Shown: positions 40,130 to 48,030 of the stretch, one piece after another
How the letters are laid out: each line of letters begins with the position of its first letter
How positions within the stretch are numbered: position 1 is the first letter of the stretch
Assembly: GCF_029946515.1 (NCBI RefSeq)
Contig: NZ_JARZHH010000001.1
Span: forward strand, 620,001 to 684,000
Length of the DNA stretch: 64,000 nt
From: Polyangium sp. 6x1
GTDB lineage: Bacteria > Myxococcota_A > Polyangia > Polyangiales > Polyangiaceae
Direction: 5' to 3'
Position numbers and translations under genes: made by a program
The notes under the pieces: model-generated
What the model was told of the DNA's origin: nothing
The model's database searches: none
Seen by the model: the letters and a program-made list of their open reading frames with translations, nothing else

Positions 40130-41227
40130 ATGAAAAACAAGAGCTACGCGGGAATGTGCCTGGCCCTCACGTTCTTCGCCGCCTGCTCCCTCGTCAACGC
40201 GCCCGCTTCCGTGAAGGGAGGCGGCGAGGGCGGCGAGGGCGGCACGGGCGCCGCGGGTGGCGGGCCCCCCTCGCCCTGTGGAAACGGCGTCTACCAGACC
40301 GGCGAGGAATGCGACGACGGCAACGACGTCGAGACCGACGGCTGTCTCTCGACCTGCAAGAAGCCGAAATGCGGCGACGGGTTCGTCTGGGAGGGCGTCG
40401 AGGGCTGCGACGACGGCAACATGGCGAACGACGACGGCTGCACGAATGACTGCAAGCTGTCGACCTGCGGCGACGGGACGATCCAGGACGGCGAGGATTG
40501 CGACGACGGCAACGCGGACGACACCGACAACTGCACGTCGTCGTGCAAGGTCGCGAGCTGCGGAGACGGCGTCGTGCACGCGGGGATCGAGGCTTGCGAC
40601 GACGGAAACGCGGACGACACGGACGCGTGCCTGCAAGGCTGCGTCGCCGCGGCGTGCGGCGACGGGTTCGTCCAGGTGAACGTCGAGGAATGCGACGACC
40701 AGAACATGTCGGACACCGACGGGTGCGTCGCCGGCTGCAAGAACGCGATCTGCGGCGACGGCTACGTGCGGGCCGGCGTGGAGGAGTGCGACGACGGCAA
40801 CCTCGTCGGCGGCGACGGCTGCGGGCCCGGCTGCACGAAGGACAACCTCCTGCCGCAATGCATGAACTATGCGGTGCTGAGCGAGGCGGATCGAAACGTC
40901 AATTTCAATGATGGCGACGGCGGGGTCGAGATCTGCGACAGCCAGGTGATCGGCGAGGGCTGGTACCGATTCATGGGCGCCGCCGGCACGCAGATGCCCA
41001 CCTTCCCGCCGCCCGACTATGCCTGCGGGACCGACGCGCCCGGCTGGGTGCAGGGAGCATACCCGCAGGCCCAGGGCGAGGTGGTGAACGCGACGGTATG
41101 CTTCAACTGGTCGGGCAACTCGTGCGAGTGGTCCTCCGCGATCCAGATCGCGCATTGCGGAGGTCATTACGTCTTCTACCTGCCGCTGACGCCGGTCTGC
41201 CACCTGCGGTACTGCGGCACGAACTGA
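40130..41227 (+). CDS. DUF4215-repeat lipoprotein with D8C (uromodulin-like) domain, copy 1
   Basis: This 365-residue lipoprotein (lipobox FAAC) has a Gly-rich linker, six Cys-rich DUF4215 repeats (units of about 34 residues, CGDGxxxxGxExCDDGN), and a C-terminal domain [64 protein letters not shown]. The last part matches residue by residue the D8C domain of vertebrate uromodulin, GP2 and OIT3. DUF4215 repeats are typical of myxobacterial surface proteins. A surface-binding role is likely, the ligand unknown. GGGGAG lies before the ATG. Confidence 0.86.
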   Translation: MKNKSYAGMCLALTFFAACSLVNAPASVKGGGEGGEGGTGAAGGGPPSPCGNGVYQTGEECDDGNDVETDGCLSTCKKPKCGDGFVWEGVEGCDDGNMANDDGCTNDCKLSTCGDGTIQDGEDCDDGNADDTDNCTSSCKVASCGDGVVHAGIEACDDGNADDTDACLQGCVAAACGDGFVQVNVEECDDQNMSDTDGCVAGCKNAICGDGYVRAGVEECDDGNLVGGDGCGPGCTKDNLLPQCMNYAVLSEADRNVNFNDGDGGVEICDSQVIGEGWYRFMGAAGTQMPTFPPPDYACGTDAPGWVQGAYPQAQGEVVNATVCFNWSGNSCEWSSAIQIAHCGGHYVFYLPLTPVCHLRYCGTN

Positions 41228-41247
41228 CCTCGCCCGATCCCGCGTCC

Positions 41248-41280
41248 GCTTGACGTTGCCGGAGTTCCGGCCGAACATGG
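41248..41280 (+). promoter_or_regulatory. Conserved promoter/operator-like sequence, copy 2
   Basis: This 33-bp sequence matches 40063-40095 with one change and keeps TTGACG, the dyad GCCGGA-GT-TCCGGC (41258-41271) and the GAACAT position. It lies upstream of the second DUF4215/D8C gene, 20 bp after the stop of the first. The dyad half-sites are intact in both copies while the central two bases differ, as expected of a bound palindrome. Confidence 0.55.
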
Positions 41281-41315
41281 ATGGCATCTTTGCTGGATCT
41301 TGCCCGGGAGATGCC

Positions 41316-42404
41316 ATGACCGCCTTTCGCCACGCTGGGATTTTCCTCGCTGTCACGCTGTTCGCCGCCTGTTCCCTCGTCAACGCGCCCGATCCCGTGA
41401 AGGGAGGCGGCGAGGGCGGCGAGGACGGCGAGGGAGGCTCGGGCAGCGGGCCGCCGTCGCCCTGCGGGAACGGCCTGTATCAGACCGGCGAGGAATGCGA
41501 CGACGGCAACGACGTCGAGACCGACAACTGCCTCTCGACCTGCAAGAAGGCGAAATGCGGCGACGGGTTCGTCTGGGCGGGCGTCGAGGGCTGCGACGAC
41601 GGCAACATGGTGAACGACGACGGCTGCACGATTGACTGCAAGCTGTCGACCTGCGGCGACGGGACGATCCAGGACGGCGAGGATTGCGACGACGGCAACG
41701 CGGACGACACCGACAACTGCACGTCGGCGTGCAAGGTCGCGAGCTGCGGAGACGGCTTCGTGCACGCGGGGATCGAGGCCTGCGACGACGGAAACGCGGA
41801 CGACACGGACGCGTGCCGGCAAGGCTGCATCGCCGCGACGTGCGGCGACGGGTTCGTCCAGGTGGGCGTCGAGGAATGCGACGACCAGAACATGTCGGAC
41901 ACCGACGCGTGCGCCGGAGCCTGCAAGAACGCGATCTGCGGCGACGGCTACGTGCGGGCCGGCGTGGAGGAGTGCGACGACGGCAACCTCGTCGGCGGCG
42001 ACGGCTGCGGGGCTGGCTGCACGCTCGACAACCTGCTGCCGCAGTGCATGAGCTACATCACGCTCAACACGCCCGACCGGAACATCGGGTACGTCGACCC
42101 GGCGACGCGCGACTGCGACGACGGCATGAACGGGAGCTGGTATCGCTTCATGGGCGCCGCCGGCACGCAGATGGCCACCTCGCCGCCCCCCGAGAACGTC
42201 TGCGCGACGCACGCGCCGGGCTGGGTCCAGGGCGCCTATCCGGCGGCCCAGGGCCAGGTGGTGAACGCGACGGTGTGCTTCAACTGGTCCGGCAACCCCT
42301 GCGAGTGGTCGGCGGCGACCCAGATCGCCCATTGCGGGAGCTATTACGTATTCCAGCTCCCGCCGGCGCCGGCCTGCTCGCTTCGTTATTGCGGGACGAA
42401 CTGA
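41316..42404 (+). CDS. DUF4215-repeat lipoprotein with D8C (uromodulin-like) domain, copy 2
   Basis: This 362-residue protein is a close paralogue of the preceding gene, with nearly identical repeat DNA, the same lipobox (FAAC) and a C-terminal D8C-like domain ([41 protein letters not shown]). The signal peptides and linkers differ, and the D8C parts have diverged more than the repeats, so repeat homogenisation or recent conversion is likely. The ATG at 41316 starts the signal; the frame extends upstream into the shared promoter-like sequence. A terminator for the opposite strand follows. Confidence 0.86.
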   Translation: MTAFRHAGIFLAVTLFAACSLVNAPDPVKGGGEGGEDGEGGSGSGPPSPCGNGLYQTGEECDDGNDVETDNCLSTCKKAKCGDGFVWAGVEGCDDGNMVNDDGCTIDCKLSTCGDGTIQDGEDCDDGNADDTDNCTSACKVASCGDGFVHAGIEACDDGNADDTDACRQGCIAATCGDGFVQVGVEECDDQNMSDTDACAGACKNAICGDGYVRAGVEECDDGNLVGGDGCGAGCTLDNLLPQCMSYITLNTPDRNIGYVDPATRDCDDGMNGSWYRFMGAAGTQMATSPPPENVCATHAPGWVQGAYPAAQGQVVNATVCFNWSGNPCEWSAATQIAHCGSYYVFQLPPAPACSLRYCGTN

Positions 42405-42408
42405 CATG

Positions 42409-42433
42409 AAAAAGGGGCCGGTCGCCCGGCCCC
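42409..42433 (-). terminator. Rho-independent terminator for the minus-strand lipoprotein pair
   Basis: On the minus strand the perfect stem GGGGCCGG-GCGA-CCGGCCCC (42414-42433) is followed by TTTTT (42409-42413) and lies 47 bp downstream of the small lipoprotein gene at 42480. This is the clearest intrinsic terminator in the window. It sits 5 bp from the stop of the plus-strand DUF4215 gene and may stop both. Confidence 0.85.
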
Positions 42434-42479
42434 TCGCGCACGCGGCCCTCCCCCTCGCCGCGCGCTTCCCGCTCCTGCC

Positions 42480-42719
42480 CTAATCCTGGGACGAGATTTC
42501 CTTGTCGAGCGTGTCGAGCTCCGACTTGTAGTTCGTCTCCGTGATGTCCTTCTCCGCCTGGTCGTCGTAATCGGCCGCGGTCGGGATGTCCTTGTCGTCG
42601 AGGACGACCGGAGCCGTGGCGGCGCCGCCCGTCGTCGAGGCGCCCTGGGGCTTCGGCTCCTCACAAGCGACGACGAGCGCCGCGAGCGCGAAAAGAGCGA
42701 GCACGATGGAGCGGTTCAT
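42480..42719 (-). CDS. Small acidic lipoprotein
   Basis: This 79-residue lipoprotein (lipobox LVVAC, Cys19) has a mature part that is acidic and helical at its end (AADYDDQAEKDITETNYKSE). Its ATG overlaps the stop of the Lys-rich exported protein by 4 bp, so the two are translationally coupled. Opposite charge (partner rich in Lys) suggests they could bind each other. No family is recognised. A strong intrinsic terminator follows. Confidence 0.74.
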   Translation of the reverse strand: MNRSIVLALFALAALVVACEEPKPQGASTTGGAATAPVVLDDKDIPTAADYDDQAEKDITETNYKSELDTLDKEISSQD

Positions 42720-43360
42720 TTCTCACCAGCCTTGTCCGCGGGCTTTTCGCCGGCGCCCTTCGGGCCCGTCACCTTCGCGTCGTAGTTCGACATCCACTTG
42801 TCGTGGCGCGCATTCTCCTTGTCGAGGAGCTTCTGCACGCGCTCGGTCGCCTCGGTGTCCTTCGCCTCCTCGGCGAGGTCCTTCACGCGCTCGAGGCGCG
42901 CGAGGCGGCGCGCGTGCCGCTCGAGCTCCTGCTTCATGGCCACGGCCATCGGCTGGCCCTTCAGCGCGGCCGAGACCTTCTTCTTGAGCGCGTCGCGATC
43001 CTCCTTGGACTTCGCCTTGCGCGCTTCCTTCTTGGCCTTGTGCTTCTCTTCGCGGGCCTTCTTGTCCGCCTCGGACTCGGCCGGGGCAGCGGCCGCGTCG
43101 GCGCCGGCGTCCTTGTCGTCCGGCTTGCCCTTGTCGTCCGGCTTGCCCTTGTCCTCGGGTTTGCCCTTGTCCTCGGGTTTGCCCTTGTCGTCGTGCCCCT
43201 TGCCGGCCTGTTCGGCGGCCTTCGAAGGGCCCTTGCCCTTGTCCGCGACCGGGGTCGGCGGCGGCGGGGTGCGGGGCAGATCCGCGGACGCCACGCCCGT
43301 CACGCCGAGCAACGCGCCCAGCACGAGCGCCACGGCGCCCTTCTTCCACAATCCGTTCAT
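42716..43360 (-). CDS. Exported Lys-rich coiled-coil protein with 6-aa repeats
   Basis: This 214-residue protein has a Sec signal (MNGLWKKGAVALVLGALLGV...ASA), a Pro-rich start, a 6-residue repeat (DKGKPE or DKGKPD, four copies), a Lys/Glu-rich coiled coil (KAREEKHKAKKEARKAKSKE) and a helical end. It would lie in the periplasm or on the surface. The sequence has the look of a structural or envelope-tethering protein; no family is recognised. It is coupled to a small acidic lipoprotein. Confidence 0.74.
   Translation of the reverse strand: MNGLWKKGAVALVLGALLGVTGVASADLPRTPPPPTPVADKGKGPSKAAEQAGKGHDDKGKPEDKGKPEDKGKPDDKGKPDDKDAGADAAAAPAESEADKKAREEKHKAKKEARKAKSKEDRDALKKKVSAALKGQPMAVAMKQELERHARRLARLERVKDLAEEAKDTEATERVQKLLDKENARHDKWMSNYDAKVTGPKGAGEKPADKAGEK
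43113..43184 (-). repeat. Four 18-bp tandem repeats in the Lys-rich protein gene
   Basis: Four units of 18 bp occur back to back, two TTGTCGTCCGGCTTGCCC and two TTGTCCTCGGGTTTGCCC, encoding the DKGKPx repeat. The number of units keeps the frame, and the two sub-types point to two rounds of duplication. Copy number may vary between strains. Confidence 0.8.
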
Positions 43361-43471
43361 CGTAGATCTCCCTTCGCGCGCCGCCCCCCCACCAGGGGAA
43401 ACCGCGGCGCTCGTCGATCTGTGTGAAGCGGGGAGGACTTTATCCCGGACGCGTCAGCGAGGGCAATCCAA

Positions 43472-44806
43472 TTACGGATTTGGGGAGGAGCGGCCACGCG
43501 TGCCGCGCATCGACAAGGATCCAGGCGGCCCCTCGACGGCGTATTGCTCTTCGAGGAGGTGCGCCGTGGCGTCGTCGATTCGCACCGGCGGTTCGTTGAC
43601 GTCGGCGCGCGGGCGCTCGAGCGCGCGCGTTCCACGCTCGATCACGGAGGCCGATAACCCCACCCCGGGCGGCAAAGCACCGCCGGTCACGAGCGACAAT
43701 CGAATACCGGTCACTTGTTTTACCAGGTCGAGCGCTGCGTCCGCCGCGCGCAGGAGGCCGTCGGCGCATTCCCCCTCGAACACGGCGGCCACGCCACGAC
43801 CGAGCAATGGAATGACCACCCCCCCGTGCTGTTCGGCGATGCGCTGGAAGAGGGCGCGCGTGCGGCCCACGTTGCTCGACAGGGGCAATCGGCCGAAGAT
43901 CACGCCGACGAGGTGATCGTCGCTCGGGACGAGGACCGGCGGGCGCGCGATCTCCTCGGGCTGCGCCGCGCCTTCGAGGACGAGGCGCTCGATCGACGCG
44001 ATCGCGTCGACCATCTCGCGGGCGGAGGAGAACCGCGCCTCGGGGTCGCGCGCGAGCGCCCGCGCGAGGAGGGCGTCGAGCGAAGGCGGCGCCTCCGGCC
44101 AGACGTCCGAGAGGCGCGGCGGCGCCTGCAAGACGATCTTCGCGAGAACGGAAAAAGCGTCGTCGCCCGTGAAAGGCTTCTTTCCGGAGAGGAGCTCGTG
44201 CAGGAGCACGCCCAGGGAAAAGAGGTCCGAGCGGGGGCCAATCTCACTGTCACCCCGGGCCTGCTCGGGCGACATGTAAAAAGGCGTGCCGAGCGCGACC
44301 CCCTCGACATTCTCGGAGGCGCTGTCGTGCGCGACGCCGAGGTCGAGGAGTTTCACGATGAAAGGGGCGCCTTCGCCCTGCTCGGCGAGGAAGAGGTTGC
44401 CGGGCTTGACGTCGCGGTGGACGATGCCCGCCTCGTGCAAAGCGAAGAGGCCGAGCGCCGCCTGGCGCGCGATCGAGAGGGCCTCGGCCGTGTCGAGGCG
44501 CGCGCCCGAGGTGCGCATGCGATGCGCGAGATCCTGGCCTTCGAGCCATTCGAGCGCGAGGTAGGGGCGATCCTCGGCGTCGATGCCGGCGTCGACATAA
44601 CCGACGACGTGCTCGCTCGTGATGCGCGCCGAGAGCCGCGCCTCGCGCTCGAATCGATCGCGGCTGATCGGATCGACCGCGAGGTGCTCGTGCAGGCGCT
44701 TGATCGCCACGGGGACGCGGCGCTCCTGGTCGAAGCCCCGAATGACCTCCGCCGTCGCGCCAATCCCGACGCGCTCGGCGAGCGTGAATCGATCCGCGCT
44801 CCCCAT
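43472..44806 (-). CDS. Ser/Thr protein kinase with cyclase-like C-terminal tail
   Basis: This 444-residue kinase has a glycine loop VGIGATAEV, Lys36 in VAIK, HRDVKPGN (130-137), DLG (155-157, a common variant of DFG) and SPE (179-181), so it looks active. After residue 285 a second domain, LVGVIFGRLPLSSNV...IAEQHGGVVIPLLGRGVAAVF...DAALDLV, resembles a class III nucleotidyl cyclase in outline but lacks the metal Asp pair. This is a type common in Polyangiales. The ATG at 44806 follows a GTG by one codon; no strong ribosome site. Confidence 0.85.
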   Translation of the reverse strand: MGSADRFTLAERVGIGATAEVIRGFDQERRVPVAIKRLHEHLAVDPISRDRFEREARLSARITSEHVVGYVDAGIDAEDRPYLALEWLEGQDLAHRMRTSGARLDTAEALSIARQAALGLFALHEAGIVHRDVKPGNLFLAEQGEGAPFIVKLLDLGVAHDSASENVEGVALGTPFYMSPEQARGDSEIGPRSDLFSLGVLLHELLSGKKPFTGDDAFSVLAKIVLQAPPRLSDVWPEAPPSLDALLARALARDPEARFSSAREMVDAIASIERLVLEGAAQPEEIARPPVLVPSDDHLVGVIFGRLPLSSNVGRTRALFQRIAEQHGGVVIPLLGRGVAAVFEGECADGLLRAADAALDLVKQVTGIRLSLVTGGALPPGVGLSASVIERGTRALERPRADVNEPPVRIDDATAHLLEEQYAVEGPPGSLSMRGTRGRSSPNP

Positions 44807-44848
44807 CACCCGCGCCCTCGAACCACCGAACCCCCCCCGTTCATGCCC

Positions 44849-45124
44849 TCAGTGCCAGGCCGACGCGGTCCGGACCGACTGGCCCGTCCGGTCGTGCTCG
44901 GCCAAGAGCTCCACCGAACGCGCGCGGCAACCGCTGCACGAGGGGAACGTCGAGCCGTGCAGGCAACGCAGCATCACCGCCTCGCCCGTCTGCATCTCCT
45001 CGGGCTCGAGGTGACGGCCACACGCAATGCAATGGATGTGGTGCGTGTGCGCCGGTGCCGCCGCGGGCCGCGGCGGTGCGAGGGCCTTGCGCTCACGCTT
45101 CGTCAATCGCTTTTCTCGCTTCAT
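44849..45124 (-). CDS. Small zinc-ribbon-like protein
   Basis: This 91-residue protein has a basic N-terminus (MKREKRLTKRERKALAPP) and a possible zinc site of Cys and His residues: HTHHIHCIACGRHL then RCLHGSTFPSCSGC. The two Cys-x2-Cys pairs fit a zinc ribbon. It could be a small nucleic-acid-binding or regulator protein; no family is recognised. It is 42 bp upstream of the kinase start on the same strand. Confidence 0.66.
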   Translation of the reverse strand: MKREKRLTKRERKALAPPRPAAAPAHTHHIHCIACGRHLEPEEMQTGEAVMLRCLHGSTFPSCSGCRARSVELLAEHDRTGQSVRTASAWH

Positions 45125-45225
45125 CGCTCGTGTTCCCTGGCCGGGCCGTCCGAGGGCCCTCGCCGGGTCATACGAGGTTCGGCGCACGCGGGCAAGGGCT
45201 TGTTTCGTGCGCTGCGTCGCGGTCG

Positions 45226-46089
45226 CTACGGCGCGCCGGTCGGCCCATGGCTGCCCCACGTTTCGTGGAGCGACCCGAACGTCCGCTGCACACCACTCGC
45301 GGGGCCGCGCTCGTCCTCGTCTTCGCGCGCCTCCTTGCCCCCGCGCGCGCCCTTGCTGCGAAGCGCCTTCGGTCCACCTCGGTCGAGCGGCACGACGACG
45401 GCGCTGCGCCGCGCCCGCACCTTTCGCCCCGCGCGACGCGCCCCGCGGAGGCGACGCATGCCGGCCAGAAAGCCGAGGTAGACGCCGAGGAACGTCGCGC
45501 CGGCCCACGCCGCGAGCGCGCCGAACGCGAACCCCGCGGTCTTCATGCCCGCGTCGCCGCGCCCGAGATTCGCCATGCTTTCCAGGGAGCCGCGCATTCC
45601 GGCCACGTCTTCCATCGGCCCGCGCAGCGCCGAAAGCGTGCCCATCGGCTCGTCGAGCCGCGCGACCTTGCCCATCACGCCGTCGAGCGCCGCGACCTCG
45701 CGCATGGGCTCACGCAGCAAAGCCACGTCCTCCATCGGCTTTTCGAGCCGCGCGAGGCCCTTTTCCATGTGGCCCATCTGCGCTTCGAGGCGCGACATGC
45801 CCGCGCCGAGCCGATCCATCACCGGGCCGAGCGAGGCGAGGTCTTTCATCGGCGCTTCGAGCCCCGAGAGCCGCCCCATGGACGGGGCGAGCGCGTCGAG
45901 CTGTCCAGCCATTCGCTCCATGTTCGAATTCGACCGCCCGAGGACGCCGGCGGACTCGTTCATGGTTTTCGTGGTGTCCTGGATGGCGCGCGTGTTCGTC
46001 TCGACCATGGATGCCATGCCGCAGCCCGTGATCGCGGGCGCGATCAGGGCGACAAGGACGACGAGCGTTCTCCTTCCCGACGAGCTCAT
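45226..46089 (-). CDS. Coiled-coil lipoprotein with heptad-like repeats
   Basis: This 287-residue protein has a lipobox (ITGC), a region of Met/Leu repeats of the type MERMAGQLDAL, MKDLASLGPVMDRL, MEDVALLREPM (about residues 50-180) and one C-terminal hydrophobic helix (AGFAFGALAAWAGATFLGVY) followed by a basic tail. A long coiled coil spanning the periplasm between an outer-membrane lipid anchor and the inner membrane is a fair model. Family not recognised. Starts at ATG; an ATG four codons upstream is an alternative. Confidence 0.72.
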   Translation of the reverse strand: MSSSGRRTLVVLVALIAPAITGCGMASMVETNTRAIQDTTKTMNESAGVLGRSNSNMERMAGQLDALAPSMGRLSGLEAPMKDLASLGPVMDRLGAGMSRLEAQMGHMEKGLARLEKPMEDVALLREPMREVAALDGVMGKVARLDEPMGTLSALRGPMEDVAGMRGSLESMANLGRGDAGMKTAGFAFGALAAWAGATFLGVYLGFLAGMRRLRGARRAGRKVRARRSAVVVPLDRGGPKALRSKGARGGKEAREDEDERGPASGVQRTFGSLHETWGSHGPTGAP

Positions 46090-46230
46090 GCATGGAAGCA
46101 TCGATTGGGAGACGCTTCGCGTCAACGCATTCGCGCGGTGCGCAAGGACGGAATATGTCCTATGTGCAGGGCGGGGCGATCGGCGCCTGGAATCGAGGGG
46201 AAAGGAGGGAGCGGGGGTCTCCCTTTGTGC

Positions 46231-46707
46231 TCAACCTTCCAGGCTCGCGAGCAGGAACCAGGTGTGTTTGTCGAACGTCGTGATGATGTTCGTGAGCAGG
46301 TCGGACGTGTCGAGGTCGCGGAGCTCGTCGGCGATGGCGCGCGAGGCGTGCAGGCCCGTGATGTACACGGCGAAGCGCTCGGCGAGGTGGCGGACGTGCT
46401 CGAGGCCGCGCGTGGTGTCCTGCGGATACTCGGGGACGCGCGAGGAGGCCGCGACGTGGCGCGCCGTGCCGGCGGCGAGGCCCCCGAGCGTGACGGCGCG
46501 CTCGGCGATCTCGTCGTTGAAGGCCGAGAGCTCGGTCGCGAACGTCTCGAAGAGCGGATGCAGCGCGGCGAAATGCGGGCCCTTGACGTTCCAGTGCGCG
46601 ACCTTGATCTGGCTGTGCAAATCGAGGCCGTCGGCGAGGCGCTCGTTCAGCGTCTTGATGAGGGCGGCGCGGGAAGACTCGGGCAGATGGCTCGGGCTCG
46701 GGTACAT
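46231..46707 (-). CDS. Dps/ferritin-like DNA-protection protein
   Basis: This 158-residue protein has the Dps ferroxidase motif: HSQIKVAHWNVKGPHFAALH then ETFATELSAFNDEIAERAVTLGG (His, Asp and Glu of the intersubunit di-iron site). Dps stores iron and shields DNA from peroxide. The start has GAGGAGC upstream. It lies 104 bp after ahpD on the same strand, separated by a strong stem-loop, and may share the peroxide regulon under the Fur-family regulator nearby. Confidence 0.93.
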   Translation of the reverse strand: MYPSPSHLPESSRAALIKTLNERLADGLDLHSQIKVAHWNVKGPHFAALHPLFETFATELSAFNDEIAERAVTLGGLAAGTARHVAASSRVPEYPQDTTRGLEHVRHLAERFAVYITGLHASRAIADELRDLDTSDLLTNIITTFDKHTWFLLASLEG

Positions 46708-46748
46708 GGAAAGCTCCTCTCGAAATCGCGATGGTTCGTCCTTCTGGA

Positions 46749-46795
46749 ACACGGCGCCTCGCTGCGCCAGGGGGAAACGCGGCGAGGCGCCGTGT
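46749..46795 (-). other. 14-bp perfect stem-loop between ahpD and dps
   Basis: ACACGGCGCCTCGC (46749-46762) and GCGAGGCGCCGTGT (46782-46795) pair perfectly across a 19-base loop. No T-tract follows in the minus direction, so it could be a processing or attenuation site that sets ahpD and dps levels apart, or a rho-linked stop. Confidence 0.6.
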
Positions 46796-46811
46796 CCGAA
46801 GGGTTGGAAGG

Positions 46812-47354
46812 TCAAACCGCGCCGGCCGTGATCTCCAGCGCGACCACGGCGGCCTGGATCGTCGCGGCGATGCGCACGGCGTCGTGCACGTGGTCCTCGC
46901 CGAGGCCTCCGCCGAGGACGGCCACCTCGTGCGACTTCACGCACGCCTCGCAGCCGTTCATGGCGCTCACGGCGAGGCTCATGAGCTCGAAATCGACCTT
47001 CGAGGTCTTCGGCTGGCCGATGCGGTTCATGCGGAGCTTCGGCGAGCGCTGCGAATACGTCTCCTTTCCGATCTGGTACCGGAACCGGTAATAGACGTTG
47101 TTCATCGCCATCAAGGTCGCCGCCGCATAGGCGTCGTCGATGACGGCGTCGGCGTGCTCGAGCTCCGCGCGCGCCTGCTCGAGGAACGCGTCGCGCAGCG
47201 GCACGCTCCGCGCGTTCACCGCCGCCGCGATCGCGATCCCGAGCCGCTGTGCCCGCGTGAGCGACGAGTCACCCTCGAGCACCGATTGCAGGTTCAACTT
47301 CGTGTCCCGCGCGGCGTCGGGCAGCTTCGCGCGGATGGCCTCGAGCGCGCTCAT
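46812..47354 (-). CDS. ahpD: Alkyl hydroperoxide reductase AhpD
   Basis: This 180-residue protein has the AhpD core: E123 in KVDFELMSL and the redox motif CEAC-VKSH (Cys135, Cys138, His142). It matches Mycobacterium tuberculosis AhpD in layout and reduces AhpC via a disulfide relay with dihydrolipoamide-type donors. It follows ahpC by 4 bp, so the two are in one transcript. Cytoplasmic. Confidence 0.93.
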   Translation of the reverse strand: MSALEAIRAKLPDAARDTKLNLQSVLEGDSSLTRAQRLGIAIAAAVNARSVPLRDAFLEQARAELEHADAVIDDAYAAATLMAMNNVYYRFRYQIGKETYSQRSPKLRMNRIGQPKTSKVDFELMSLAVSAMNGCEACVKSHEVAVLGGGLGEDHVHDAVRIAATIQAAVVALEITAGAV

Positions 47355-47358
47355 GGCT

Positions 47359-47898
47359 TCAACCCGCCTCCAGCGTCGGCTGGCCCTTCACCCAGTTGCA
47401 GGGGCAAAGCTCGTCGGTCTGGAGCGCGTCGAGGACACGCAAGACCTCGTCGACGCTGCGGCCGACGGAGAGGTCGTTCACGCCGACGTGCCGGATGATG
47501 CCGTTCGGGTCGACGATGAACGTCGCGCGGAGCGCCACGCCCTCGTGCGGGTGCAGGACGCCGAGGGCCTGGGAGAGCTCGCGCTTCGTGTCGGCGACCA
47601 TCGGGAACGGCAGGTCCTTCAGGTCCGGGTGCTGCTTGCGCCAGGCGAGGTGCACGTATTCCGTGTCGGTGCTGAGGCCGAGGACCTCGCAATCGCGATC
47701 CTTGAAGTCCTGATAACGCTTGCCGAAGCCGGCGATCTCGGTCGGGCAGACGAACGTGAAGTCCATCGGCCAGAAGAACAACACGAGCCACTTGCCCAGG
47801 AAGTTCTCGCTCTTGATGTCGTGGAACTCCTTGCCCTGGTCGAGGCTCACGACGCCCTTCAGGTTGAACGCAGGGATCTTCTGGGAAACCGTCAACAT
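47359..47898 (-). CDS. ahpC: Alkyl hydroperoxide reductase AhpC (peroxiredoxin)
   Basis: This 179-residue peroxiredoxin has peroxidatic Cys51 in DFTFVCPTE and two close resolving Cys residues, Cys165 and Cys167 (LCPCNW), as in the three-Cys mycobacterial AhpC that pairs with AhpD. It removes alkyl peroxides. GGAGGAAG precedes the ATG. An operator-like dyad about 60 bp upstream matches the one before the Fur-family regulator, so peroxide or iron control is likely. Confidence 0.95.
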   Translation of the reverse strand: MLTVSQKIPAFNLKGVVSLDQGKEFHDIKSENFLGKWLVLFFWPMDFTFVCPTEIAGFGKRYQDFKDRDCEVLGLSTDTEYVHLAWRKQHPDLKDLPFPMVADTKRELSQALGVLHPHEGVALRATFIVDPNGIIRHVGVNDLSVGRSVDEVLRVLDALQTDELCPCNWVKGQPTLEAG

Positions 47899-47948
47899 AT
47901 CTTCCTCCTCAAGTGTCTTCTTCGAGTTCAGAATCCGCTTTGTACTGT

Positions 47949-47971
47949 GTCCAGCTCTGGACCTCGTCTAA
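47949..47971 (-). promoter_or_regulatory. Fur/PerR-like box before ahpC
   Basis: On the minus strand TTAGAC-GAG-GTCCAG (47957-47971) resembles the perfect box TTAGAC-N3-GTCTAA seen before the Fur-family gene, with two changes. It overlaps a further perfect dyad GTCCAG-CT-CTGGAC (47949-47962). Placed about 60 bp before the ahpC start, it may bind the regulator encoded upstream. Confidence 0.5.
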
Positions 47972-48030
47972 ACGCTCGGCGCAAAAAAGCAGCCAGCCTC
48001 GGACGCGCGGGCGCGTCAGGAGGGGCGGGC

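Noticed and set aside
40265..42045. Repeat array as a possible CRISPR or integron
   Set aside because: The repeats are in-frame DUF4215 protein repeats in two paralogous genes.
43113..43184. CRISPR-like direct repeats
   Set aside because: The 18-bp units are contiguous, without spacers, and encode a DKGKPx amino-acid repeat.
47941..48010. Intrinsic terminator after the Fur-family gene (GCAAAAAAGC)
   Set aside because: The A-tract lacks an adjoining stable stem in the right direction; it is part of the ahpC promoter region instead.
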